Part shown: positions 46,829 to 55,992 of the stretch, piece by piece | How positions within the stretch are numbered: position 1 is the first letter of the stretch | Layout of the letters: every line of letters begins with the position of its first letter | Assembly: GCF_003013715.1 (NCBI RefSeq) | Contig: NC_072812.1 | Coordinates: forward strand, 496,001 to 560,000 | DNA length: 64,000 bases | Direction of reading: 5' to 3' | Source: Candidozyma auris | Lineage: Eukaryota > Ascomycota > Pichiomycetes > Serinales > Metschnikowiaceae | Notes under the pieces: model-generated | Told to the model about the DNA's origin: nothing | Database searches by the model: none | What the model saw: only the letters and a program-made list of their open reading frames with translations | Program-made: the position numbers and the translations under genes

Positions 46829-47911
46829 ACTCTCTTTACCTTGAAGGTACAGTGGGATACTGCACTCGCCTCTCGAGATCTTTTCATCAATAAGCTTCAA
46901 AAACCTCTCACTGAAGGGCTCAGATGCATTGTCGTATGTCTTGATGTCTTCACCTTGACGCTTAATAAATACAGATGCAAATGGAATTACGATGTAGAAT
47001 AAAGACAACCCAAAGCGGAAGTCATCGTCAGTATCAAACACAATTCGAGATAGGTTCCGTTTGAAACCATCTGAGTAAGGGTGATCTTGAACAGAAAAGG
47101 GGACTACCCATCTTGTGTCTTTGATTCTTAGATTGACGTACCGTTCCCCGGTCTCCTTCCTTTGAATATTGTTTCTAAGACACTTCGGTAATTTGCTCTC
47201 ATCACCCTTTTTCCATTCACTGTACTTTCTTGCTTGTTTCATGCTGATATCATCTATGGTTGTGCGATTCGTTGCTGCGAAGGCGATCTGTTGTAAGAGA
47301 AGACCAAAGATCATAGGGAGCCAAAGAACTGAACACACAAATATAACAATGTAATGTGGTAAGTTACGAGTATCTCTGTCAAAAGCCAGCTTGACAGTGA
47401 CAGCAGCGGGTACTAGAGCTATGACGAAAAGCAGACCGAATTGTATGAGGAAATGAATAAAAAACAAAAGGTTGTCCCTCCCCACACTAGTACCCACCCA
47501 CACGCATTTGTGGTCAAATCGAGGAACGCATCTGTTGAGGCTTCGAATATGAAATGAACGTTTAGGTTTTATCGAGTCGCAAGCCGAGCACCAGTATGGG
47601 TACCCATGCTTGTCACATAAGAAGATGTCAGGCACCGGCAGGAGATCGGGGTCCTTTGTGTCGTATATATCGAATAAAGGGATACGAGGGGTTTTACCTG
47701 GGCCCTTGAGAAGTATTAGGCTCCAACTTGCGAGCAAAGCGAGCTGAAGTATGCCTTCAAGCACCCAAACGACGATTGCGCCAGCCCTTGAGTGGTGCTT
47801 GTAAATCTCCTTGAAACCCACCACGTAAGCACTAGCATAGTTATAGTAGGCAAGACATAATACTATCACTGTAGGAAGGATGAGGTTTGTATGTTTCGGC
47901 AATTGGGCCAT
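46814..47911 (-). CDS. PFA5: DHHC-family protein palmitoyltransferase, Pfa5-like, with DHKC motif
   Basis: Multi-pass protein S-acyltransferase. Hydrophobic segments at about 10-30 and 45-68 precede the Cys-rich domain, and two more follow (about 145-170 and 185-215). The active-site motif is at 133-136 and reads DHKC instead of DHHC, in CVPRFDHKCVWVGTSVGRDN. The domain also has fewer zinc ligands than the canonical form: C108, C111 and C129 are present but the usual HCxxC part reads HIRSL. S. cerevisiae Pfa5, as I recall it, is similarly divergent (DHYC), so I assign this gene to that group. At 365 residues it matches Pfa5 (374). The catalytic Cys is kept, so activity is plausible. Confidence 0.75.
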   Translation of the reverse strand: MAQLPKHTNLILPTVIVLCLAYYNYASAYVVGFKEIYKHHSRAGAIVVWVLEGILQLALLASWSLILLKGPGKTPRIPLFDIYDTKDPDLLPVPDIFLCDKHGYPYWCSACDSIKPKRSFHIRSLNRCVPRFDHKCVWVGTSVGRDNLLFFIHFLIQFGLLFVIALVPAAVTVKLAFDRDTRNLPHYIVIFVCSVLWLPMIFGLLLQQIAFAATNRTTIDDISMKQARKYSEWKKGDESKLPKCLRNNIQRKETGERYVNLRIKDTRWVVPFSVQDHPYSDGFKRNLSRIVFDTDDDFRFGLSLFYIVIPFASVFIKRQGEDIKTYDNASEPFSERFLKLIDEKISRGECSIPLYLQGKESSAQA

Positions 47912-49939
47912 AAATCTAGAGACACAGCAGCTAGATGATTATTGCATTAATGCTTTGCGCGCCGAAGTGGTATCGAACGTGAGTAAAGCGTGAGCGAAAT
48001 CGTTTAACATTAATGATGCAAAGATATTTGATGGATGCAACAAATCCGAATGGTATGCGCCGACCATGCGATGAATGTTGCTACTGTTGCCCAAAAGTTG
48101 ACTTGACTTGTAGGAAGCCGTGATGCAAAGAGCGGTAAGACCTACAACCACTACAAGAGGCTGCTCAACGCACAAAATGAAGTGTCCTCCAATTGGTGAC
48201 TATAACCAAGGGAGAACCAGGCATCGTAGATGGTGGTAAAGTAGAGTGTCATTTCAACCTGTCATTCATATATGCCTGGTACCATGTGAACCGAAATTGG
48301 CTGCAAAAAAACAAATTTGCAACATATTCGCCATGCAACGAAAAGGCCACAGAAAGTGAGCTCACAATTCTTCCATGTATTAGTCTGACAAGAAGTGGCT
48401 TCCGCAGTTTCCCCTATTCCAATCTTGTCCTGTCTGGCAACGCCCCAAATAGGTATTGCCTTTTGACAAACGGAATTCTCACCCTAGGATTTCCCCATCG
48501 GCACATCACTGCCAAACGCTCGCTTGTCCGCCTTGACCTACACAATTCAGCATCCCAAGACCATCGCAGCAAACACCGCAAGCGAACTGCCCAATTTATC
48601 CGGCCACTTTCAGCCCAACGCACGAGTGGCGTCAGCAGGGTAGAATGCACTGGCGATTTTCGGCCACCCGTAGAGCGGCTACAGGAAAGTCGAAGGTATA
48701 GTTACATTTGCAAAAGGTGGGGGCGCCGAAGCCGCTTTGAAGTGTGTGCGACATGCAAAAAACAGTTGGAAAAAATACCATTGGAAGCTACACTGAAAAA
48801 GTGACCTAATTTAGCTAACAAGGCGAGGAACACCCCGGAAAGCACGGACAAGAAGGCACCCGCGAGTGCCATGAAAATGCCATTTGTCCGAGCCCCTATC
48901 CTGCTGATGCCAAAGCAGAGATTGGGTCTGGCATTGTGTTCTTTTCTGTTAGCACGAAGCCTCCCAGCAACCATCGGGGAGCTGGCTTGTTACAATTTCA
49001 TTGCGTGACCCTGCTTGGACGAAAGCCTCAGTGACAATCGTAGGGGCCCTTCGGAAAAATGTAACCCTCGCTCGCATCCCCCACCAAAAAAAAGAGCGTC
49101 ACAAAATATGGGGTTGGGCCGCACCTATTTTTTCCGGCGCTTTTTTTTTATTGCAACACTGGGTGCGAATTTCCGAGCGAGCAATAGGCAAAGAAGCGCA
49201 ATTTCCTACGGCATCCTCTCACATACAACAGGCGCCCAATTGGACAAATTCTTTGCTGGGTTTTTCCGGACACGGTCAATTATAGTCGATGTGGTTCTGA
49301 CAGACAGCTTTTGCCCTTCTGCACCAGTCTATTGTTTGCCAAATGCCGATGCCGTACAAGAATTGGTAGCAGGGTTACCAATTTTTTTACCAATTGTTTT
49401 TTGCATGTCTGCCCGGAGCCGTTATCCCGGAGAAACATGGCGAGGTAGGCAGTCATGTGACGTGCACCCTTGTCGCTTGCTTTGTGTTTCGGCGGAGTCG
49501 AGCACCTCCTGCGACAGATTCTCGTGGGGACTCCATTGGTGCCTTCAAACAATCCACCACACAATGAAAGGGTTTTTACGGAAGGCGGTCGCCTCAACTA
49601 CGTCGCCGTCTGTCTCATATGAGGCTCACCGACAAAAGGAGTACTGCAGCTGATGGCCCGTCCCCGCGTTACACCACTCCACCCTCCCCATGATTTACGA
49701 ATCCTCGCCTGCACCGAGCTGACATACGGAGAAAATGTAAATCCGTCCACATGCTCACATTTTTTTTCTTTCCTTCTCTCTCATTTTTTACCCCATACTG
49801 TTCTCACGTCGTCTAGGGCACCACCATATTCCAGGGGTTGATCAAGCACCTTCCCGTTACAAAGTTTCCAATTACTTTCCCTTCCATCTGATTTCCCCAA
49901 TTTCCCATTTGCTAGGGCCTCTCTGGTACAATCTGTCTA
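47912..49939. other. 2.0 kb gap upstream of RGT1
   Basis: This is the longest gene-free stretch in the window, lying between divergent start codons of PFA5 and RGT1. Open frames of about 200 codons (48193-48804 and 49015-49653) have compositions unlike proteins and no family resemblance. I see poly-T and poly-A tracts (for example 49086-49094, 49141-49151 and 49383-49388), a CCAAT at 48189-48193 and several CGGANNA words that match the Rgt1 site. A long regulatory region or a long RGT1 leader is the simplest reading. Confidence 0.55.
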
Positions 49940-52507
49940 ATGCTGATGAGTGACGAGGAGCGGTCTGCGAAGGAGAACCTCCCCAGAAAAAGATCAAAGG
50001 TGTCCAGAGCATGCGACGCTTGTCGACGGAAGAAAATCCGTTGCGACGCTGAATACCTGCAAACGCTCCAGAAAGTGACAAAAATTTGCACTAACTGCGT
50101 TAAGAATGCCGACACTTGCACGTTTTCACGAGTGCCGTTGAAACGTGGGCCCTCCAAGGGCTACATCCGTGATCTTGTCGATAAAATGGACGAACTGGGA
50201 CCTGGCTACACCAATACGCACCACACTTCAATATTAAAGCTTCACGGAAGACCACGCCTGAAGTCTGTGGATACATCCAACCCGGAAACTCAAAGCAGTA
50301 TCCCCACAGGATCCCCGTTAACTCCCAATGCAGATCAGCGTTCTGGATCGGTATCTTCAGTATCTTCGTCCCTGCTGGTGCCAGTGAAGCCGGTGTTGCA
50401 TAGGCTGACGTTTTCCAATGGCAAATCGACATCATCCCCAATCATCCTCCCTCCTTTGCTTGGCCCGCAACCTTCAAAACAGCCTGTAAAGCTATCAGTG
50501 CCTGTACTGAAGGCTCCTCCAGGAACTGCTGTACCTCTCAGTCCTCACGGAAACGCTGCGGGTGAGCCTAAGGATGCACGCATTAAGGGACCTTTGTGGA
50601 CGGTTCCTTACGAGATGCCGAATTCGAGCTCTCATGGTCTGGATGGATCGGCGACAAATCTGAGGACTGGCTCCAATGCAAATCTGAGGCGTTCGTCTGT
50701 GGACTCGGTGAGCTCTATACTGACTACGGGGTCGAGATCCCGCTTTGGATCGCTCAAATCTGCAGCATCCATGAATACTGAGATGGCGATTTCCGACTCT
50801 GACGACGACTATTACTCGACCAGATCTCGTGCGTATTCAGCAAGCCTCTCACCAAGGAACTCGGTGTCTTCCCTATCGTCATTGAATGGAAAATTGAACA
50901 GATCCCTTGATCTCAACAGTGCTCAACCCCCACCTCCAATACCTCAGCAAGTGACTCCTCAACCAACTTACCATTATACTACCAACGGCCAGGTTGCTCT
51001 TCCATTCAACTCATTGGAACATAATATCAACTTGTACTATACAAGGTTTCATGCAAACTTTTCGATTTTACCCTTCTCCCAGCCACTTATATCGAAAATA
51101 GTCCAGTCCCTTTTGAGCACTCACGCCACGCATACGTCTATGGTAGTTGAACTTTTCCAAACGGCGCTCAATAACTTACTGTATTACCAGCATGTTCCCC
51201 TCAGCCACCTGATTGCATTATTAAAGAGCGCGTTGTCTATTTATCCTTTCAACCACAACAACATCATGGTCAATGATGATCTCCTTATTATTTTCTTTTC
51301 AACGTTGGTACTCATTAATTACACCATTTTGATCAACGGCGACATCTACTCATTGGGAATTGCAATGACATCAGCTGTATTCAACGATTTCAAGCTTCTT
51401 GAAAATTTTCAGGCACTAATTAAAGATTCTTCAACATGCTCACGTCTAACCCCGGACGATGTTCAGCTTTATTTGCCAAGACTCTACATGTGTTTGTACA
51501 TTATTGACAACACGTATAGTTTAAGTTACGGTTCTCTGCTGAGTCTTCCGAATAATTATGACTTGTTCATAAAAAATTTGGCATTGCTTTTACCATCTGA
51601 TGCGTCATACCTGCCATTTTACTACAACGTTCAGGCCTCCATCATCATTAATGATTTAGTCAATCTGAGGGCGGAGGCAGTGTTGAGTGGATCCAATAAG
51701 CCAAGATACAAGGAATCATGGACCGTTAAAACATCACCTTCTAACCCCACGAACTCCATGGTGCCAAATTTCGTTTCGTTATTTGTATCATTGGTCAAAG
51801 ACAAGTACGAGCTTCATGACAACTTGCAAGAAGTTTTGCGTTTCTTCGAGAACCATCCGCCGGCGGCTGGTTCTGAGCATATCGATGAAAGCATTTACGA
51901 AGCCCATTACGACTACCAACTTAAAATCAGCAGGCTACTAAAAAAGCTCACACAGTCCCTATTGAACTTTGATAATTATATATCGACGATCTATGCAAAT
52001 AACAAGTCCATGACCAGTGCGCAAGATTTGATTGGTCCGTTCTTCAATCTCAGCTATGGTCAGTCATTTAAATTGATCAAGGCTTGCAAAATTCTTGTGG
52101 ACCCATTGATAAAATATGCGAGTGACAATGAACTTTACACCAGATCAATGAAAATTATTGGTGACCTTTCCATTGCTTACAATTTGTTGATTAGCAATGT
52201 GAACAACAATTTGAATGCCATCACTAACTCAAGAAATGCCCTCAACAGTCAAGCACATAAGTATGTGAACTTAAGTCCGTCGACTTCTACTTCCGACTCA
52301 ATCAATGTCAGTGGTTTGGGACTGACTTCAATCGCCTTAATCTTAAGCAAAATCGATCATCACAAGCTACTGTTCAACAACACACCAGGTCCACCAACAG
52401 GTGACTCGCTGAAGTCCAGAGTCGAGAAAATTGAGGCGTGGAGACGAGAAGTTACTGACATTATTGTCCATTTCATTCAAAGAGAAGATGTAGATGGTTG
52501 GTATTGA
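49940..52507 (+). CDS. RGT1: Zn2Cys6 glucose-responsive repressor, Rgt1-like
   Basis: Zinc-cluster regulator that represses hexose-transporter genes when glucose is absent. The cluster is at 25-60: C25, C28, C35, C50, C53 and C60 (SRACDACRRKKIRCD, then CTNCVKNADTCTF), followed by RVPLKRGPSKGYIRDL, which is the signature of Rgt1 and its paralogue Edsi-type proteins. The loop between the third and fourth Cys has 14 residues, longer than the usual 5-12. Residues 70-340 are Ser/Pro-rich and disordered; a helical fungal regulatory domain fills the rest. At 855 residues it is shorter than S. cerevisiae Rgt1 (1170). Codon 2 is CTG and five more in-frame CTGs occur before codon 250 (e.g. 50372, 50375, 50639, 50660, 50684). 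Start may be 49940 or the Met two codons later. Confidence 0.85.
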   Translation: MLMSDEERSAKENLPRKRSKVSRACDACRRKKIRCDAEYLQTLQKVTKICTNCVKNADTCTFSRVPLKRGPSKGYIRDLVDKMDELGPGYTNTHHTSILKLHGRPRLKSVDTSNPETQSSIPTGSPLTPNADQRSGSVSSVSSSLLVPVKPVLHRLTFSNGKSTSSPIILPPLLGPQPSKQPVKLSVPVLKAPPGTAVPLSPHGNAAGEPKDARIKGPLWTVPYEMPNSSSHGLDGSATNLRTGSNANLRRSSVDSVSSILTTGSRSRFGSLKSAASMNTEMAISDSDDDYYSTRSRAYSASLSPRNSVSSLSSLNGKLNRSLDLNSAQPPPPIPQQVTPQPTYHYTTNGQVALPFNSLEHNINLYYTRFHANFSILPFSQPLISKIVQSLLSTHATHTSMVVELFQTALNNLLYYQHVPLSHLIALLKSALSIYPFNHNNIMVNDDLLIIFFSTLVLINYTILINGDIYSLGIAMTSAVFNDFKLLENFQALIKDSSTCSRLTPDDVQLYLPRLYMCLYIIDNTYSLSYGSLLSLPNNYDLFIKNLALLLPSDASYLPFYYNVQASIIINDLVNLRAEAVLSGSNKPRYKESWTVKTSPSNPTNSMVPNFVSLFVSLVKDKYELHDNLQEVLRFFENHPPAAGSEHIDESIYEAHYDYQLKISRLLKKLTQSLLNFDNYISTIYANNKSMTSAQDLIGPFFNLSYGQSFKLIKACKILVDPLIKYASDNELYTRSMKIIGDLSIAYNLLISNVNNNLNAITNSRNALNSQAHKYVNLSPSTSTSDSINVSGLGLTSIALILSKIDHHKLLFNNTPGPPTGDSLKSRVEKIEAWRREVTDIIVHFIQREDVDGWY

Positions 52508-52620
52508 GATAAGCATGTGTTTGCATTACTTACTTTCATTTCTTTTTACATTTGATAGGTGAGCCAATTGTATGTCGAGTAATATGAATGTGCATTTAAG
52601 GAATCGATTGCAAGGATAAA

Positions 52621-54528
52621 TTAATCGATCTTGATTTGCGAGTAGATTCTTCTCACAAAGAATAGGGCACAAATGAATCCAACTGAGCCACAAACCAAGA
52701 AGACTAGAATCGAGATGACGGCCGTGTAACCAAGGTACAAAACCATCGATGTAAAATCCTTCAAAGTTCCCTTAACGAGGAACAACGAATGAAGGAAGAC
52801 GTAAACTGAGCATCCTCCACCAACAAAAAGAGCCTTCCATTGCCACTTGTAGTTCTCACTGCACAAAGTATAATAGACGAACAAAAGCGTGATAAGACCA
52901 GTGGTTAATATCATCAATATGAAACAGAAGAACAAAAATCCAAACATGTAGAATATACGGTTGAACCAAATACTCGAAAAAATGAAGTAGAATTCAACAG
53001 CAATAGATCCAAATGGGAAAAGGCCCGACATAATTATCCCCGGTATGGTCTTGAGATACCATGGCTGTTGAGGAATTTGTCTTGGAATTTGGTTTGTTCT
53101 TACTGGGACCAGTAGAATAGGTCTCTTGGATTGAAGAATCGAGCCCACGATGGACAATGGGAACGAGATGGCAAACCAAATAAGCACCATTGCAAGCATT
53201 GTTCCAGCAGGAATTGCACCGGAGGAGCCAGCACTGATCAAGAAGAAGTTCAAGAATATGATAATGAGGAATAAAAGCCCTGGAACAAGTGTTGGAGTCA
53301 AGAGCATATTGACTTTCCAGTTTTCACCTCCGAAGAACCTGTAAAGATATCCACTGACATATGAGGAAATAATGCTAAAAAAGATAAAAAGGATGAACAT
53401 GAATGTTGACAAGGATCCACGGTTAGAAGGGGACAACAACCCAAAGAGGGCGAACACAATTGTCACCATTGTCATGCAGAGCAATTGAGAGCCACTTCCA
53501 ATCAAGACAGACAAGAGCATTCTGTTAGCTGGAGACCTGAACACATCACCATAGACCAATTTCCAACCACTATCGTAAGCAACATCATCATCCAAGTTCA
53601 CCTCATTGTACTTGACTATATCGTTCTTCAAGGTAGTTACCAAAATATGAGCCATGATGACACCCAAAATAATGACTACCAAAGAGAAATTAATCAAAGA
53701 TACCCATTGAATTTTTGGGTCATAGACATGCAAGTACTTGTCCCATCTTGTCGCCCAGGCAGTGGTGGACTCCTCAAAGGACACTGTGTAAGTAAACAAT
53801 ACCTTTTTCTCACTGTCTTTAGACAACACCACTGGATTCAAATCAGGATTACACAATTCTTCTGGGGATGCCTTCGAAACATCAAGAGTGTTTCTATCCA
53901 AAGATTGTGGAACCACAGTGACACCCACCACCCTGAACTGACCCTCCGATCTTTTGTGGTACTCAATGATAATTTCAAAGTGGTTATAAAGGTATGCTTT
54001 ATTGTTGTCGTCCACTTTTCCAATTGGAAACCCAGACGAGTAAAATTCGGAGTTCGTCCTGAGATCCTTCACCCTCTTGGCAGCCGGCAAACCGTCAATG
54101 ATCCAATTGTAATTGTAGCCGGCACGAATATTTCTATTGACGAACGCAGCGTCCGTCTTTGAGTACTTCGATTCACATAAGGTAGCACATTTTTTGGGCT
54201 TCAACATCTGGATATCGAACGGAGAGTTAAAGATTCTGTCACCGAAAATGATGGCACCGAGCGACTCCAGCTGTTTCTTAGGGCCGTTAGGAGGTTTGCA
54301 GAACTGAAACTTAGGATAATAGTAGTCGTAGGAATAGATCTGAGTTTTCCATTTCTTCCCATCACTTTCGGATGAGGGATGCTTCAAAGCAGGAGTCAAG
54401 TGATTGACTAACAAGTCGATTCGATCTCCCTCAGCATAGTTTGTAGGGGCAACTCCGGGCAAGTAAAAGGCCTGTGCACTTGCCACAAGAAGAGTTGTGA
54501 CAAATAGAGACCAAAGATTCGTTTTCAT
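52621..54528 (-). CDS. EMP70: Transmembrane nine (TM9SF) protein Emp70/Tmn1
   Basis: Nonaspanin of the endosome/Golgi, involved in protein sorting, cell adhesion and copper homeostasis in yeast. From the ATG at 54528 the 635-residue protein begins with a clear signal peptide (MKTNLWSLFVTTLLVASAQA) and then FYLPGVAPTNYAEGDRIDLL, the family signature. A lumenal domain of about 270 residues follows (FCKPPNGPKKQLESLGAIIF; YNYNWIIDGLPAAKRV), then nine membrane segments and the cytosolic end RRIYSQIKID. The open frame extends 61 codons upstream, but that part has no family resemblance and would precede the signal peptide, so I start at 54528. Assignment to Emp70 rather than Tmn2 is by length and N-terminal similarity. 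Confidence 0.92.
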   Translation of the reverse strand: MKTNLWSLFVTTLLVASAQAFYLPGVAPTNYAEGDRIDLLVNHLTPALKHPSSESDGKKWKTQIYSYDYYYPKFQFCKPPNGPKKQLESLGAIIFGDRIFNSPFDIQMLKPKKCATLCESKYSKTDAAFVNRNIRAGYNYNWIIDGLPAAKRVKDLRTNSEFYSSGFPIGKVDDNNKAYLYNHFEIIIEYHKRSEGQFRVVGVTVVPQSLDRNTLDVSKASPEELCNPDLNPVVLSKDSEKKVLFTYTVSFEESTTAWATRWDKYLHVYDPKIQWVSLINFSLVVIILGVIMAHILVTTLKNDIVKYNEVNLDDDVAYDSGWKLVYGDVFRSPANRMLLSVLIGSGSQLLCMTMVTIVFALFGLLSPSNRGSLSTFMFILFIFFSIISSYVSGYLYRFFGGENWKVNMLLTPTLVPGLLFLIIIFLNFFLISAGSSGAIPAGTMLAMVLIWFAISFPLSIVGSILQSKRPILLVPVRTNQIPRQIPQQPWYLKTIPGIIMSGLFPFGSIAVEFYFIFSSIWFNRIFYMFGFLFFCFILMILTTGLITLLFVYYTLCSENYKWQWKALFVGGGCSVYVFLHSLFLVKGTLKDFTSMVLYLGYTAVISILVFLVCGSVGFICALFFVRRIYSQIKID

Positions 54529-54711
54529 CACTGATTGTAGGTTCTTGCGGTGAGTCGACACGAAGAAGGAATTCGAATGGGTTAACAGGCTCGCCCTGGT
54601 CCTGTGGTTGTGAGGAAGGAGCCTGCAGGATGTGTACGTAGAGAGAGAAAAAAAAGGCGTTCGGTACTTGCGAACGAAGCCTACTCGCACCAGCCTGCAA
54701 TCAGGGCACAA

Positions 54712-55902
54712 TCAATTGGGGCTAATCTTCCGCGTCTCACGAAGAAATGCCAACCGCGATGCCTTTTTTTTGGCATCATTAAGATAATCGGGTCTCCTCG
54801 GAGCCATGTCGCAAACAATACCAAGCTGCCTGCAAGTTTTGCAAGGCTCATCATCTGCGGGACATGAAACATGGCGAACTCTACATGTCCAACACCCGTA
54901 GTACTCTCTTACCACTTTTGTTGATTTTGATGCTTGTTTCAGGCAATTGATGCTTGCCACTGCACTTTTCGCTTGCTTCTTGAGTGATCCCTTGCCTCCA
55001 ATTTTTAAATTTTTCCCGGTTTTCTTTCTCCCGTGCTTTCTCCCTTGCTTTCTGCCCAAACACACGGGCGCGACTGTGTTTGCAACACGCCTAGAAGGCG
55101 TCGCTTTGCAGTGGTTCACTGGCAATTGAATCGCTTGGTTTGCCTTAGTGCTTCTAATCAGAGAACGGGTGTAATACCAATTTTCCAGATCTTCTTGAGT
55201 GGAAAGATCCACGTTGGGCTTAATAGGCGCAAGTACACCGTTTCCGATCGAATCCTTGGCCGCTTCTGTTTCTGTACCTGCGTTTGGTGTACCCTGAGAT
55301 GGGTGCTCTCTTGTGTTTGGTCTATGTACCCTGTGGGATTTACAAGCATCCTTCGTTTTTTCCTTTTGTGACTCAAATACACCATTTTCTGCCCTCCTCT
55401 TATTTGCTGGATCCTTGCGTAATTTTCCGTAAAACGAGCCTCTAAGCTTCTCCGCGACTTGCCTGGTTGGAGAGCTAGAAACGGATTCAGATTGTGGAGT
55501 ACGTTCCATTGGACAGGACTTCTCGCTTTCGAAGGTTTGGCTTAGAGACTTTGGCCTTTGTGTTTGACTCTCAGCTGTTCTGGAAGGACCCGCAAATGAC
55601 AGATCTTCAAGAGTATCAGGGGCTAAGTATGCTTCAAGAGACATGATGCCCTTGTAAGGAGAGCAGTCACGGGAGATACGAAATGGCAGCAGTTGCATTG
55701 GTTCAAAGTGGGCCAGTAAGTCGAATACAGGGTTGGGCGTTGAAGAGGAAGGCGTCTTTAAGTGGCGATTCGGGGAAACGTGAAGGTTCCAGGGACAGCT
55801 CCGCGGAGTACTGGGCAATGTGTTACCGAAGAAATGCTCAAAAAGACCAGAGACATCGGATGAATGAATCGGGGCATGCTGTATCAGCCATGTACTATTC
55901 AT
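54712..55902 (-). CDS. Small zinc-cluster protein with a C-terminal Ume6-like Zn2Cys6 domain
   Basis: Unusual zinc-cluster protein: the Zn2Cys6 domain is at the very C-terminus, as in Ume6, not at the N-terminus. Cysteines at 337, 340, 347, 354, 357 and 364 (GCWTCRVRHVSC, PCKTCRQLGIVC) are followed by RRPDYLNDAKKKASRLAFLR, which parallels the Ume6 tail KPDFVSDPKKK. The preceding 330 residues are polar with a basic run (GRKQGRKHGRKKTGKN) and no domain I recognise. It is much shorter than S. cerevisiae Ume6 (836). The open frame has an earlier ATG at 55986, only 6 bp after the VPS30 stop and in a poor context; I prefer the Met at 55902 (396 residues). Meiosis or morphogenesis control is possible by family, but unproven. 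Confidence 0.7.
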   Translation of the reverse strand: MNSTWLIQHAPIHSSDVSGLFEHFFGNTLPSTPRSCPWNLHVSPNRHLKTPSSSTPNPVFDLLAHFEPMQLLPFRISRDCSPYKGIMSLEAYLAPDTLEDLSFAGPSRTAESQTQRPKSLSQTFESEKSCPMERTPQSESVSSSPTRQVAEKLRGSFYGKLRKDPANKRRAENGVFESQKEKTKDACKSHRVHRPNTREHPSQGTPNAGTETEAAKDSIGNGVLAPIKPNVDLSTQEDLENWYYTRSLIRSTKANQAIQLPVNHCKATPSRRVANTVAPVCLGRKQGRKHGRKKTGKNLKIGGKGSLKKQAKSAVASINCLKQASKSTKVVREYYGCWTCRVRHVSCPADDEPCKTCRQLGIVCDMAPRRPDYLNDAKKKASRLAFLRETRKISPN

Positions 55903-55992
55903 CGTCACACAAAAGAAGAAGAGGAAGTTGGGTTGAAGATGGCTGCAAAAACGGAGTTTGATGTCGCGCGATATATATTTCCTCATTGAGTA

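Noticed and set aside
48193..48804. 203-codon open frame in the gap upstream of RGT1
   Set aside because: It begins at a TTG, has an odd composition with many Arg and Ser and no family resemblance, and lies in a probable regulatory region.
49015..49653. 212-codon open frame upstream of RGT1
   Set aside because: Composition is unlike a protein, it crosses poly-T tracts, and overlapping frames on both strands are equally open.
53485..54162. 225-codon frame antisense to EMP70
   Set aside because: It lies entirely within the EMP70 coding region on the other strand, with no homologue.
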